A DNA stretch of 35,512 nucleotides from an uncultured Chitinophagaceae bacterium (GTDB taxonomy: Bacteria > Bacteroidota > Bacteroidia > Chitinophagales > Chitinophagaceae): contig CALKVC010000066.1 in the NCBI GenBank assembly GCA_937996595.1, positions 1 through 35,512 on the forward strand. Reading direction: 5' to 3'. This document shows positions 34,920 to 35,512 of the stretch, in pieces. Below the pieces are notes generated by a model. That model searched no databases. It saw nothing but the letters and a program-made list of their open reading frames with translations, and had not been told where the DNA came from. Positions within the stretch are counted from its first letter, which is position 1; each line of letters opens with the position of its first letter. Position numbers and translations under genes: made by a program.

Positions 34920-35512
34920 TTATTGTCTGATGATATTTCCTGTTTTCCTGTATTTGAAAATCCCTGCATTGTTTGTTCCATACTTCCATACAAGCGGTAT
35001 ATTAGGATCGGCGAAATACCATGCTTTTATCAGGGCAACTTCATGTGGTTTTAAACCGCCATCGCCATAAGCCATGTCGCCCTGGTGGTTTGTAGCAAAT
35101 ACACCGGTGAAAGGATTTGCCAGAACTACCGTTGAATCAACCCTGGAAACCATAGAACTGGTAACATTCAGGTAATTGCCCTTTACATAATACGTTACAT
35201 TGGTAACAGGGTCTGTATATTGTACACTTGAATTGCTGCGCGCACTCTTTGGATACATGATATCCATCAGGATGTCATCATAATTCTGTAAAGGCCCCCT
35301 GGTGCTTAAAGCTGAACGTGGTGTTGCAAATGTTTTCCATGGCCTGAAACTGGCATTGGCCAGTGTATCGGCATAAAACTTCTTCACACTGTCTTTATAA
35401 GCTGTCCAAACCTGGTTCATTAGTGTTTCATTGGAAAGCTGGCAATAAACAGTAACGGCACCGGTTACCGGGTTGATATAGGTAAACTGGGATGTATCTG
35501 CTGAAGTAAGGC
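34920..35512 (-). CDS. Hypothetical exported-type protein (5' partial)
   Basis: The frame is open to the right edge of the window: codons before the internal ATG ending at 35420 encode residues such as QFTYINPVTGAVTVY and CQLSNETL, so the true start is outside. The visible 197 residues contain YDDILMDIMYPKSARSN, TYYVKGNYLNVTSSMV and NHQGDMAYGDGGLKPHEVAL, followed by a KAWYF segment. I recognise no family. Its position 31 bp before the cytochrome-like lipoprotein suggests co-transcription with it and the DUF5777 barrel, and a role in the envelope. Confidence 0.72.
   Translation of the reverse strand, partial: LTSADTSQFTYINPVTGAVTVYCQLSNETLMNQVWTAYKDSVKKFYADTLANASFRPWKTFATPRSALSTRGPLQNYDDILMDIMYPKSARSNSSVQYTDPVTNVTYYVKGNYLNVTSSMVSRVDSTVVLANPFTGVFATNHQGDMAYGDGGLKPHEVALIKAWYFADPNIPLVWKYGTNNAGIFKYRKTGNIIRQ

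Overview
The window looks like chromosomal DNA of a member of the Bacteroidota, most likely near the Chitinophagaceae (the family is an inference). Several genes encode very large secreted proteins. Three of these end in a type IX secretion (T9SS) type A sorting domain and carry SprB repeats. A DUF5777 barrel is also present, start codons lack strong Shine-Dalgarno sequences, and two promoter candidates fit the Bacteroidota TAnnTTTG -7 box.

Layout. Bases 2-2481 (+) hold the 3' end of an LptF/LptG-type permease, a Tat-exported Mn-type superoxide dismutase and a small membrane protein. An intergenic stretch with a 53-bp inverted-repeat element flanked by a 9-bp direct repeat follows. Next is an M20 dipeptidase (2777-4144, +), which shares a bidirectional terminator with the convergent gene. 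From 4243 to the right edge every gene lies on the minus strand.

Bases 4243-12344 hold two paralogous secreted Asp-box beta-propeller proteins with identical dockerin-like tails. The longer one carries about 590 extra residues of Ig-like and GEVED modules. Bases 12502-14538, 20860-25539 and 25898-32818 hold three T9SS adhesin-like proteins. They share a SprB-repeat plus sorting-domain tail but differ upstream: SprB only, MBG/YDG repeats, or autotransporter-type beta-strand repeats.

Between the first two adhesins lies a compact operon (20668 to 14781): FkbH-like enzyme, methyltransferase, acyl carrier protein, VOC-fold protein, MBOAT acyltransferase and SGNH-like membrane protein. By analogy with DltA/C/B/D it could load a short hydroxyacyl group, probably glyceryl, onto the carrier protein and pass it to a surface glycan. 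Its first gene is split by one in-frame TAA exactly between the HAD and GNAT parts.

The right end (33308-35512) holds a DUF5777 outer-membrane barrel, a cytochrome-c-like lipoprotein with irregular heme motifs and a partial exported protein. I saw no tRNA, rRNA, CRISPR array or intact insertion sequence.
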